From Flavobacterium psychrotrophum (GTDB lineage Bacteria > Bacteroidota > Bacteroidia > Flavobacteriales > Flavobacteriaceae): a stretch of DNA of 64,000 bases. Shown here one piece after another: positions 57,124 to 64,000 of this stretch. Where the stretch lies: positions 1,736,001 through 1,800,000 of the forward strand of contig NZ_CP031557.1 in NCBI RefSeq assembly GCF_003403075.1, written 5' to 3'. Below the pieces are notes generated by a model. It saw only the letters and a list, made by a program, of their open reading frames with translations, was not told the origin of the DNA and did no database searches. The first letter of the stretch is position 1; every line of letters starts with the position of its first letter. The position numbers and the translations under genes were made by a program.

Positions 57124-58266
57124 ATGATAACTGCTAATAACGAAAAAATAGTTTTAAATACCATTGAGGAAGCCATCGAAGACATTCGCATGGGCAAAGT
57201 AGTAATAGTGGTTGATGACGAAGACCGTGAAAATGAAGGAGATTTTATAGCCGCCGCCGAAAAAGTAACGCCGGAAATGATAAATTTTATGGCAAGTGAA
57301 GGCCGAGGGCTTATATGTGCGCCACTTACTGAGCAGCGTTGCGATGAACTCAACCTGCACCTTATGGTTACAAACAATACAGTGCTGCACGAAACAGCTT
57401 TTACCGTATCGGTAGATCTTTTAGGACATGGGTGTACCACCGGCATATCTGTACACGACAGGGCAAAAACAATTAAGGCCCTTGTAGATGAAGACACTAA
57501 AGCACATGACCTGGGCCGCCCCGGTCATATATTTCCGCTTCGCGCTAAGCAGGGCGGTGTACTTAGGCGCACGGGCCATACCGAAGCTGCAATAGACCTT
57601 GCCAGGCTAGCAGGCCTTAAGCCTGCCGGTATACTTGTAGAAATACTTAACGAAGATGGCTCTATGGCGCGCCTGCCTGAGCTTTCTAAGCTTGCCAAAA
57701 AACTTGATCTTAAACTAATATCGATAGAAGACCTTGTAGCATACCGTATGCAGCATGACAGCCTTATCCAGAAGAAAGAAGATTTTGAGGTAGAAACCCG
57801 TTTTGGAAACTTCAGGCTACGCGCGTATGAGCAAACAACTAATAAACAAATACACATTGCCCTTACCAAAGGCAGCTGGAACACGGGCGAACCTATCCTT
57901 ACCCGTATAAACAGTACACAGGTAAACAATGATATTCTTGGCACACTTACTAATGATGCCGATACTAAGCTTGATGGTATGTTTCGTAAAATAAATGAAG
58001 AAGGTAAAGGCGCCATACTATTTATAAACCAGGACATACAGCCATCAGAACTATTAAACCGCCTTACAGAATTAAAGGGGCTACAGTCGACCGGCGTAAA
58101 AAAAGCACCGCAGCCTAAAATGGATGTAAAAGATTTTGGTATTGGCGCACAGATACTGCATGATATTGATATTTGCAAAATACGCCTGCTAACAAATTCT
58201 GAACATGGTAAACGTGTAGGGATGATAGGTTATGGCCTTGAAATAACAGAATATTCAGGTTTTTAA
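57124..58266 (+). CDS. ribB: 3,4-dihydroxy-2-butanone 4-phosphate synthase with degenerate GTP cyclohydrolase II domain
   Basis: The 380-residue protein has an intact RibB domain (about 1-210): DDEDRENEGDFIAAAE, TTGISVHDRAKTI, and GVLRRTGHTEAAIDLARLAG. It converts ribulose 5-phosphate to the four-carbon riboflavin precursor. The C-terminal ~165 residues align with GTP cyclohydrolase II (VETRFGNFRLRAYE, and near the end IGAQILHDIDICKIRLLTN). However, the zinc motif of three cysteines is missing: TRINSTQVNNDILGTLTNDA stands where HSECLTGD and RCDCG are expected. The GRNIGLL loop is also gone. The second activity is therefore probably lost, and a separate ribA must exist elsewhere. Confidence 0.92.
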   Translation: MITANNEKIVLNTIEEAIEDIRMGKVVIVVDDEDRENEGDFIAAAEKVTPEMINFMASEGRGLICAPLTEQRCDELNLHLMVTNNTVLHETAFTVSVDLLGHGCTTGISVHDRAKTIKALVDEDTKAHDLGRPGHIFPLRAKQGGVLRRTGHTEAAIDLARLAGLKPAGILVEILNEDGSMARLPELSKLAKKLDLKLISIEDLVAYRMQHDSLIQKKEDFEVETRFGNFRLRAYEQTTNKQIHIALTKGSWNTGEPILTRINSTQVNNDILGTLTNDADTKLDGMFRKINEEGKGAILFINQDIQPSELLNRLTELKGLQSTGVKKAPQPKMDVKDFGIGAQILHDIDICKIRLLTNSEHGKRVGMIGYGLEITEYSGF

Positions 58267-58293
58267 TATTATTATATACCTGCTTAATATACA

Positions 58294-58330
58294 AACTCCC
58301 CGAAGCCTGGCTATCGGGGAGTTTTATTTT
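58294..58330 (+). terminator. Intrinsic terminator of ribB
   Basis: AACTCCCCGA pairs with TCGGGGAGTT around a 10-base loop and runs into TTATTTTT. Confidence 0.85.
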
Positions 58331-58371
58331 TAGGACATATTGTACCTGAATATCCGGCAAAAATCTAACGA

Positions 58372-59211
58372 TTATAATAATCTTTCTTTCAAAAACTGTA
58401 AACTCCCAACAGCTAACTCCTGTGCGTCATGCGGCGACTTTTGCCATAACGAAACCGCCTGCTGCATCCCGGGAACGGAAGACGAAAAATTCTCCAGGAC
58501 TAAGTTACCCTCAAAGTCAATTGCCCTGAGCGCTGCAAACAGCTCATCCCAGTTAACGGTACCTTCGCCCGGCATACCCCGGTTGCTCTCGGTAATATGT
58601 ATATGCTTTAGCAATGAACCGGATGCTATAACGGGATCGTAAAAATTAGCTTCTTCAATATTCATATGAAAGGTATCCAGATGCAGGGCAAGGTTACTCA
58701 CGCCTGTTTTTTCTGTAAGTTCCCTAACATTAGCCGCTGTATTACAAACGTAACTTTCATAACGGTTTATGGGTTCTATGCCAATGGTTATACCCCGCTT
58801 ATCGGCATAGACAGCGGCCTGGCCCCATACATCGGTAATAATTTCTTTCTCATCTTCTGTAAGTGAGTTACCGCTAAACACACCAATACCACCGTGCAAT
58901 ACCCCTCCTAAAAAGGTGGCATCTAGTGCTGCTGTTTTATCCAGGGCTTTTTGCATTAATGCCAGAGCTTCTTTAGGATAAAAAGGGATATGTGCTTCTT
59001 TAGGCAGGTTAAGTGAGCAGGCTACTCCAAGATTGTTTTCTTTAAGCTGTCTTTTTACGGTTGGCGCATCAAAGTCCATGCTGTTTGGCAAGAGTATCTC
59101 AATCAGGTCAAAACCTGTTTTTGCCGTTTTTTTTATGGCATAGTGTCCCGCCTCTGCCGTCCATAATGGCGTAATCCATGATAGTAGCGAAGCTCCAAAT
59201 TTTATTTTCAT
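58372..59211 (-). CDS. Ketose 3-epimerase-type sugar isomerase (D-psicose/D-tagatose 3-epimerase family)
   Basis: A 279-residue TIM-barrel enzyme of the xylose isomerase-like superfamily. Metal-ligand motifs of the ketose 3-epimerases are present: GIEPINRYE (Glu), LHLDTFHMNIEE (Asp), HIHITESNRGMPGEG (His) and LVLENF (Glu). It probably interconverts ketohexoses (for example psicose or tagatose with fructose or sorbose) in the cytosol. It is the last gene of the minus-strand sugar operon, 18 bases after the porin gene. The exact sugar cannot be read. Confidence 0.85.
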   Translation of the reverse strand: MKIKFGASLLSWITPLWTAEAGHYAIKKTAKTGFDLIEILLPNSMDFDAPTVKRQLKENNLGVACSLNLPKEAHIPFYPKEALALMQKALDKTAALDATFLGGVLHGGIGVFSGNSLTEDEKEIITDVWGQAAVYADKRGITIGIEPINRYESYVCNTAANVRELTEKTGVSNLALHLDTFHMNIEEANFYDPVIASGSLLKHIHITESNRGMPGEGTVNWDELFAALRAIDFEGNLVLENFSSSVPGMQQAVSLWQKSPHDAQELAVGSLQFLKERLL

Positions 59212-59229
59212 TTTGTAAGTAATTGAATG

Positions 59230-60639
59230 TTAGAATACCCACCATTCTGATCGGATTCCAAAGTAGGTTCCCAGCCTTTTATGTCCGGCCTGCTCTAAAA
59301 ATGGCGAATACATGGTGTTTTTAGCCTGGTTATTATAGCGTGCCACCTCTGCAATAAACCTTATGTGCGGCCTTGCCCAGGGGCTACGCTCGGCAGTGGG
59401 TACAATGGTAGGTGCAAGTGCTACCTTAACCATAGACTCTGCTGGATTATTACCATCTGTACGCGATGTGTAGTGCAGTTCTGAAACCAGGTGCAGCCAG
59501 TCTTTAAGATAATATATAACCCTGGTGCCCAGGGCTACATCTACTTTGTAATTATAAATTTCACGGCCATAAAAATCGGTCGCTTTATCTTTAGTACTTC
59601 CCGCACCCCTACTTTGTGTAAAAACCGCATAAGGGTTAAGGCTTATTCTGTTTGAAAAGTTTAGCATCAGGTGCTCTACCATAGTAAAAGAATAAGCTCC
59701 TTTATAGGTCTGGTCGCCCTGTCGTGGAGCGCCAAAGGTACGCCAGGTCTGCGTACTGCCGCTATCTCCCCCATTTGCTATGCCCCAGCCGTAGCGCGCC
59801 GAAAACTGGTTAAACGATCCTGGTTTTGGTGTAGTAAGCACAGAGCTTATTTTAGCTCCCAGTACAAAACCGTAGTCTGACGGGTATGTAGGGTCGGCAT
59901 TTTTTCTAACAGCCGAAACATAATGATACTCTGCTAATAGCTTAACCAAATGTGTTTTTGTAATGTTAAAACTATGCTCGCCCACCATTACCTCGCGCTG
60001 CCGGTATGCCAGTACTTTACTGCTTGATATAATGTTAGCATAAGAATATGGCGTAACGTTAGACGAAGTAGTATCTATAGCTGCCGGAAAGAACATAGAG
60101 AACGAGCTCTTTTTATATTTTATGCCAAACCCCTGAGACGAGTGGTCGTCAAAGTAAAAATAATCGGCAATGTGTATGTCATCATAACGCATGTAGCGTG
60201 CCCCTGCCCAAACCGTCCAGGGGCTGCCTACAATATTGCGCGCTTCTACAAAGGCTTCAGGCAGGCTTACAATCATGCCATTTATTGATCCTGAATGTAC
60301 ATTACCCAAAAATGTACCGTTAGATGAATAAAAGGCAAGCCGTACCTGAAAGTCTATAGCAGTGCTGTCCTTATTTGCATTTACCGGCATGAAATGAAAG
60401 GCCGGAAGCAGGTCTACATAATCGCCCTGATCCATCCGCCCACCTAACGAACCATGACCCAAAAGGTTTAGTTGTCGGCCGGTATGCCCTTCAATATCCG
60501 GCGAATAGCCAAACCCTATCCGCCCGGTAGTGCCAAAGGAGAAATTTTTATTAGTTATTGTTATCTGGCTGTTTCCGGCAAAGCTGCCAAGCAACAAAAC
60601 GTAGATAAAAGTGAGCCTGTAATAAAAGCCGGGTATCAT
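59230..60639 (-). CDS. LamB-type carbohydrate porin
   Basis: A 469-residue outer membrane protein with a signal peptide (FIYVLLLGSFAGNS, then Q) and many amphipathic strands. GRIGFGYSPDIEG, LGGRMDQGDYVDLLPAF, the late ARPHIRFIAEVARYN and the C-terminal YFGIRSEWWVF resemble maltoporin-family barrels. The start overlaps the permease stop by four bases (ATGA), so the two are translationally coupled. It probably admits the sugar that the permease then carries across the inner membrane. A porin rather than SusC/D is less usual in this phylum. Confidence 0.78.
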   Translation of the reverse strand: MIPGFYYRLTFIYVLLLGSFAGNSQITITNKNFSFGTTGRIGFGYSPDIEGHTGRQLNLLGHGSLGGRMDQGDYVDLLPAFHFMPVNANKDSTAIDFQVRLAFYSSNGTFLGNVHSGSINGMIVSLPEAFVEARNIVGSPWTVWAGARYMRYDDIHIADYFYFDDHSSQGFGIKYKKSSFSMFFPAAIDTTSSNVTPYSYANIISSSKVLAYRQREVMVGEHSFNITKTHLVKLLAEYHYVSAVRKNADPTYPSDYGFVLGAKISSVLTTPKPGSFNQFSARYGWGIANGGDSGSTQTWRTFGAPRQGDQTYKGAYSFTMVEHLMLNFSNRISLNPYAVFTQSRGAGSTKDKATDFYGREIYNYKVDVALGTRVIYYLKDWLHLVSELHYTSRTDGNNPAESMVKVALAPTIVPTAERSPWARPHIRFIAEVARYNNQAKNTMYSPFLEQAGHKRLGTYFGIRSEWWVF

Positions 60640-61898
60640 ACCGTACTCTTATTTAAAGCAATAGATTTTACACCCAGTGTTTTAGGCTTATAGTATTTTA
60701 CCGCAAACAGCAGTATTACAACATAACATACTATAGGCAGCAGGTAAGCATAGGCAATATTTGTGTTAGCCACGATACCCATTACCGGCGGAAAAACTGC
60801 CCCGCCAAACATGGCCATTACTAAAAATGACGAAGCCTGTTCTGTTTTATTGCCTAATTTTTTTAAGCCAAGACTAAATATAGTAGGATACATTACACTC
60901 AAAAAGAAATTGAGCATAACCAGCGCCCCAAAAGATACCCAGCCAAAGCTTTGCGATATAATGATACATAATACCATATTACAAACACAGTACACGGCAA
61001 GCAGCCTGTTAGGCGCAATGTAGCGCATTAAGAAGGTGCCTATAAAACGCCCCACCATCATCATTGCCATACTAAGCGAAAAATAATAGGCCACCTGGTT
61101 ATCTGCAAGGCCGTTTTTTTCTACACCATAGTTTATGAAATATGCCCAGGTACCGCCTTGTGCGCCTATGTTGAAAAACTGGGCCAGTACCGCCCACATA
61201 AAATGACGCTGGCGGTATAATGGTGCGTTGGTAATAACCTCTCCTCCTTCGATAGCAACCTCATTATCTGTATGGCCGCCGTGCGGGTCTTTTAGCGCAG
61301 GCACTTTTACAAACCAAAAGGCCAGTGCTATGGCAAGTATGACACCGCCAATGATAAGGTACAGGCTCTTAACCGACTCTAAACCTTCGGCACCTTCGGT
61401 ATTCAGTATAAAGAAACCACCTAATAATGGCCCTATAATAGCACCAAGGCCATTAAACGATTGTGCAAAATTAATGCGTTGGTCGCTGGTTCGCTCATCT
61501 CCCAGTGAAGCCACAAATGGATGTGCTACCGTCTCAAGTGTTGCAAGTCCTGATGCCAGTATAAATAACGCTACCCTAAAAAAGGCGAACGATTCGTTTT
61601 GAGCCGCCGGAACAAAAAGGAATGCTCCCAGTGCGTACAGTATAAGCCCTAACAGCACACCTTTTTTGTAGCCGTATTTTTTCATGAACAGCCCTGCGGG
61701 GATGCCCATAACGGCATAGGCTCCAAATATAGACAACTGCACCATACCCGATTCTGACTTGGTAATGTGCAATACATTCTGGAAGTGCTTGTTAAGCACA
61801 TCGCCCATGGTAATGGCTATGGCCCAAAACAGGAAGAGCGATGTTACGAATATAAATGTAACGGTATATTTTTTCTCGGTAAATTTAGCTTGCGACAT
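60636..61898 (-). CDS. MFS sugar:proton symporter, FucP type
   Basis: A 420-residue permease with 12 membrane helices. The N-terminus YTVTFIFVTSLFLFWAIAIT and the motif GLFMKKYGYKKGVLLGLILY match the fucose/glucose/galactose permease (FHS) family, as does LNFFLSVMYPTIFSLGLKKLG. It imports a hexose across the inner membrane. It lies between the kinase and porin genes in the LacI-controlled operon; the start is 10 bases after the kinase stop. Confidence 0.9.
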   Translation of the reverse strand: MSQAKFTEKKYTVTFIFVTSLFLFWAIAITMGDVLNKHFQNVLHITKSESGMVQLSIFGAYAVMGIPAGLFMKKYGYKKGVLLGLILYALGAFLFVPAAQNESFAFFRVALFILASGLATLETVAHPFVASLGDERTSDQRINFAQSFNGLGAIIGPLLGGFFILNTEGAEGLESVKSLYLIIGGVILAIALAFWFVKVPALKDPHGGHTDNEVAIEGGEVITNAPLYRQRHFMWAVLAQFFNIGAQGGTWAYFINYGVEKNGLADNQVAYYFSLSMAMMMVGRFIGTFLMRYIAPNRLLAVYCVCNMVLCIIISQSFGWVSFGALVMLNFFLSVMYPTIFSLGLKKLGNKTEQASSFLVMAMFGGAVFPPVMGIVANTNIAYAYLLPIVCYVVILLFAVKYYKPKTLGVKSIALNKSTV

Positions 61899-61908
61899 GA
61901 TACAGCTA

Positions 61909-62847
61909 TTATATATTGTTAGTTAAAACATTACCCGCAGCAACCTGGTGCTGCACACAAAAAGATTTAAAATCTGCAAGGGTATATGATGGGCATGCGC
62001 CTTCTCTGGCAGTAATAAAAGCACCTAAGGCGGTTGCCTGTGCCATGATATCCTGCGGGTTAGCCCCCATAATTCTTTTAGATAAAAAGCCTGCAAGAAA
62101 AGCATCGCCACTACCCACCGTATCCTGAATGGTAACAGGTACCGCCGGAGCTTCAAAATGTACACCGCCATTATAATATACCGCGCCTTTACTGCCTTTG
62201 CTTACAAGCACTTCCTTAACATTAAAAGTATCCTGTATAAAACGTATGCCATCGTCTTCGGTTACATACTCTTTACCCACATAGTCCAGTATCAGGCGCA
62301 ATTCTGCCTTGTTCATTTTAACAAGGTCGGCTTTAGCGAGCAGGTCTTTTATTACAGGAACGGAGAAGAATGGCGGACGGATGTTTACATCAAAAACCTT
62401 AAATTTTGCAATTTCCAGGAGCTGGAACAACGTATTGCGCGATACTTCGTTACGGGTAATAAGGCTGCCAAAAACAAAAGCTTCGGCTTTGCCTACCTTT
62501 TCTATATAATCATTCCTGAATTCTATAAAATCCCATGCAACAGGCTGAATGATATCATAATGGGCTTCGTTGTGCTCATCTATGTGCGCTATTACAGTTC
62601 CGGTTGGGTAATTAGGATCGATCTGGCTATCCTGTGTTGAGATATTCCAATCCGCAACCTGGTTCATCAGGTCGGCACCCAGCTTATCTTCGCCAATGCG
62701 GCTTATCATATGGGCATCTACACCCATACGCATCAGGTTATAGGCTACATTAAAGGGTGCGCCACCGGCGCGTGCGCCTTCAGGAAAAATGTCCCAAAGC
62801 ACTTCTCCGTAACAAAATACAGAGGGTTTATTTATTGATTGTATCAT
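61909..62847 (-). CDS. PfkB family carbohydrate kinase, probably fructokinase
   Basis: A 312-residue sugar kinase. The N-terminal GEVLWDIFPEGARAGGAPFNVAYNL has the fructokinase-like GGAPxNVA motif, and the C-terminal signature is TVGSGDAFLAGF with the catalytic Asp. It phosphorylates a ketohexose, most likely fructose, in the cytosol. The N-terminal signature resembles bacterial fructokinases rather than ribokinase. An operator TTAAACGTTTAA lies 12 bases before the ATG. Confidence 0.9.
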   Translation of the reverse strand: MIQSINKPSVFCYGEVLWDIFPEGARAGGAPFNVAYNLMRMGVDAHMISRIGEDKLGADLMNQVADWNISTQDSQIDPNYPTGTVIAHIDEHNEAHYDIIQPVAWDFIEFRNDYIEKVGKAEAFVFGSLITRNEVSRNTLFQLLEIAKFKVFDVNIRPPFFSVPVIKDLLAKADLVKMNKAELRLILDYVGKEYVTEDDGIRFIQDTFNVKEVLVSKGSKGAVYYNGGVHFEAPAVPVTIQDTVGSGDAFLAGFLSKRIMGANPQDIMAQATALGAFITAREGACPSYTLADFKSFCVQHQVAAGNVLTNNI

Positions 62848-62853
62848 AAGTTA

Positions 62854-62875
62854 TTTGGTTAAACGTTTAATCAAA
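62854..62875. promoter_or_regulatory. LacI-type operator before the kinase gene
   Basis: The perfect core TTAAACGTTTAA (62859-62870) is flanked by one base and then TTTG and CAAA, a 20 of 22 match to its own complement. The central CG step is typical of LacI-family sites. The flanking layout (core, one base, CAAA) is the same as in the lacI promoter. Confidence 0.8.
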
Positions 62876-62893
62876 TTGATAAATAAAAAAGTA

Positions 62894-63916
62894 TTAGTAA
62901 ATTTCAAATTCAGATGACTGCCCTATATGTAGCTCGGCATTCAGGGTAATATTTTTTACGGGTAATGTTATATCAACTATTTTTTCGTGTAATATTTCCA
63001 TCGCTGTGGTGCCTATTCCTGAAAGAGGCTGCCTTACATAAGATAAAGGGACACTAAAAAGCTCGTAAGCCTCTGTTTCATCAAATGCCACAACCGCAAC
63101 ATTCTCAGGAATTTTGACACCAAGTTTCATAAGTTTTTTTAACCCTGAGACAGCCAGTTTATTACTTGTAAAGAAAATAGCATCCGGAGTGATTTCACCA
63201 CCGAATAAGTAATCAAATCCTTTGCTTATATCTTCATCTATAGCATCTTTGTCGATATTAAGCACCGAATGATCGCACAACTGCAGGTTATGTTTTGTTA
63301 CGGCATCTGTAAAGCCCTGGGCCCTTTGCTGCAGGTGATGGAGCTTTGTATCATAAGCTACAAGCACAATATTTTTTCGCCCTGCGGCAATCAAATGTTC
63401 TGTAACGCTGTAACTGATATCGTAATTATTGATCTGCACACTGTCTGCCAACACCTCCGGAAGATAACGGTCGATAAAGACAAACGGCATATTTTGCTTT
63501 TGGAGTTTTTGCAGGCTTGCTTCGGTATTTTCTACCGGAGCTATAATCAAACCATCTGCCTGGCGGTCGCAAAACATATTGATTAGGCTTTCAAACTTCT
63601 CCTTATTCTCATCGCTGCTGCCTATAATAAGTGTGTAGCCTTTTTTATTGGCTTCATTTTCTATAATGCGTGCTATTTGCGAGAAATATGGGTTGGCAAT
63701 ATCTGCCACAATAAGACCTATAATATAGGTGCGTGAGGTTTTTAAGCTTTTCGCAACATTATTTGGACGGTAGTTAAGTTCTTCGGCTGCGTTTCTTACT
63801 TTTTCTATAGTGTCTTTTCCAATGCGGCTGTCTATCTTATTGTTAAGTACATAAGATACCGAGGCGATAGATACACCTGCTTTTAATGCCACATCTTTTA
63901 TAGAAACTTTTTTCAC
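62894..63916 (-). CDS. LacI family transcriptional regulator
   Basis: I use the GTG at 63914-63916 (MKKVSIKDVALKAG, 340 residues) instead of a TTG at 63935-63937, because that TTG is part of the promoter -7 element. The N-terminal HTH IKDVALKAGVSIASVSYVLN is the LacI type, with the hinge helix NYRPNNVAKSLKTSRT. The periplasmic-binding-protein-like effector domain spans about 55-335. It likely represses its own gene and the sugar operon until an effector (perhaps a ketose or its phosphate) binds. The operon begins 46 bp downstream. Confidence 0.93.
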   Translation of the reverse strand: MKKVSIKDVALKAGVSIASVSYVLNNKIDSRIGKDTIEKVRNAAEELNYRPNNVAKSLKTSRTYIIGLIVADIANPYFSQIARIIENEANKKGYTLIIGSSDENKEKFESLINMFCDRQADGLIIAPVENTEASLQKLQKQNMPFVFIDRYLPEVLADSVQINNYDISYSVTEHLIAAGRKNIVLVAYDTKLHHLQQRAQGFTDAVTKHNLQLCDHSVLNIDKDAIDEDISKGFDYLFGGEITPDAIFFTSNKLAVSGLKKLMKLGVKIPENVAVVAFDETEAYELFSVPLSYVRQPLSGIGTTAMEILHEKIVDITLPVKNITLNAELHIGQSSEFEIY

Positions 63917-63934
63917 TATATCGATTTCTGATAG

Positions 63935-63965
63935 CAAATATAGTTAACTTAAACGTTTAACCAAA
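63935..63965 (-). promoter_or_regulatory. Promoter of the LacI-family gene with operator in the spacer
   Basis: On the minus strand TTTG (63965-63962) is followed after exactly 19 bp by TATATTTG (63942-63935), a full Bacteroidota -33/-7 promoter. The operator lies inside the spacer. The predicted start site is only about 12 bases before the GTG. Confidence 0.75.
63949..63960. promoter_or_regulatory. LacI-type operator in the lacI promoter
   Basis: TTAAACGTTTAA is identical to the operator before the kinase gene and sits between the -33 and -7 elements, which predicts autorepression. Confidence 0.8.
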
Positions 63966-64000
63966 TTATTCAGCAATTTTTTTGAAAATTTTTTTTTTGG

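Noticed and set aside
63917-63937. TTG start of the LacI-family gene
   Set aside because: This TTG is the end of the TATATTTG promoter element; the GTG at 63916 gives the normal family N-terminus.

Overview
The window comes from a member of the Bacteroidota, most likely family Flavobacteriaceae (Flavobacterium or a close relative). The evidence is a low-to-moderate G+C chromosome, -7 elements of the TAnnTTTG type, a protein with a C-terminal type IX secretion (Por) sorting domain, a monomeric NADP isocitrate dehydrogenase, and the gene order dgkA-ftsK-lolA-lptF/G-ribB. No rRNA, tRNA, CRISPR array, transposase or phage gene was seen.

Region 1 (1-10.2 kb) is core metabolism and housekeeping: the 3' part of hutI, a secreted TPR protein behind gyrA, clpC divergent from gyrA, and monomeric icd. 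Region 2 (10.3-24.9 kb) is envelope and secreted material: two tandem di-heme cytochrome c peroxidases with a long N-terminal helical domain, a 2710-residue type IX-secreted protein that joins a PhoD-type phosphatase to a PhoX-type domain through four LamG modules, a small exported protein, a leucine-rich-repeat protein and an aldo/keto reductase. A fatty acid desaturase and a small membrane protein lie on the minus strand after it.

Region 3 (26.7-43.5 kb) is the most unusual part. It is a plus-strand block of hydrolases, detoxification enzymes, redox and membrane proteins (YcaC-type hydrolase, alginate-export-type outer membrane protein, a secreted M17 N-terminal domain, YtcJ-type amidohydrolase, DoxX, Dps, MhqO/MhqD-type enzymes, a TMEM175-type channel, two alpha/beta hydrolases) and two sigma-54 activators. 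One activator is a response regulator next to its kinase and the other carries a GAF-like sensor region. Two promoters in this block, about 14 kb apart, share the 18-bp palindrome TTTACGATATATCGTAAA. In both, a -24/-12-like element follows 54-55 bp after the palindrome. I infer a sigma-54 regulon controlled by one or both of these activators. The block is also interrupted by three families of long intergenic inverted repeats, one of them in three tandem 193-bp copies.

Region 4 (43.5-58.3 kb) is again mostly core: a processive glycosyltransferase, a DUF4256 protein, a cysteine synthase-type enzyme, oligopeptidase B, YbaB, a secreted GH32 fructan hydrolase, Tpx, and dgkA-ftsK-lolA-lptF/G-ribB. 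The GTP cyclohydrolase II half of the ribB product is degenerate. Region 5 (58.3-64 kb) is a minus-strand sugar locus: a LacI-family regulator, a PfkB kinase, a FucP-type permease, a LamB-type porin and a ketose 3-epimerase. Two copies of the operator TTAAACGTTTAA are present, one inside the lacI promoter and one in front of the kinase gene. The likely pathway is ketohexose uptake, epimerisation to fructose and phosphorylation.
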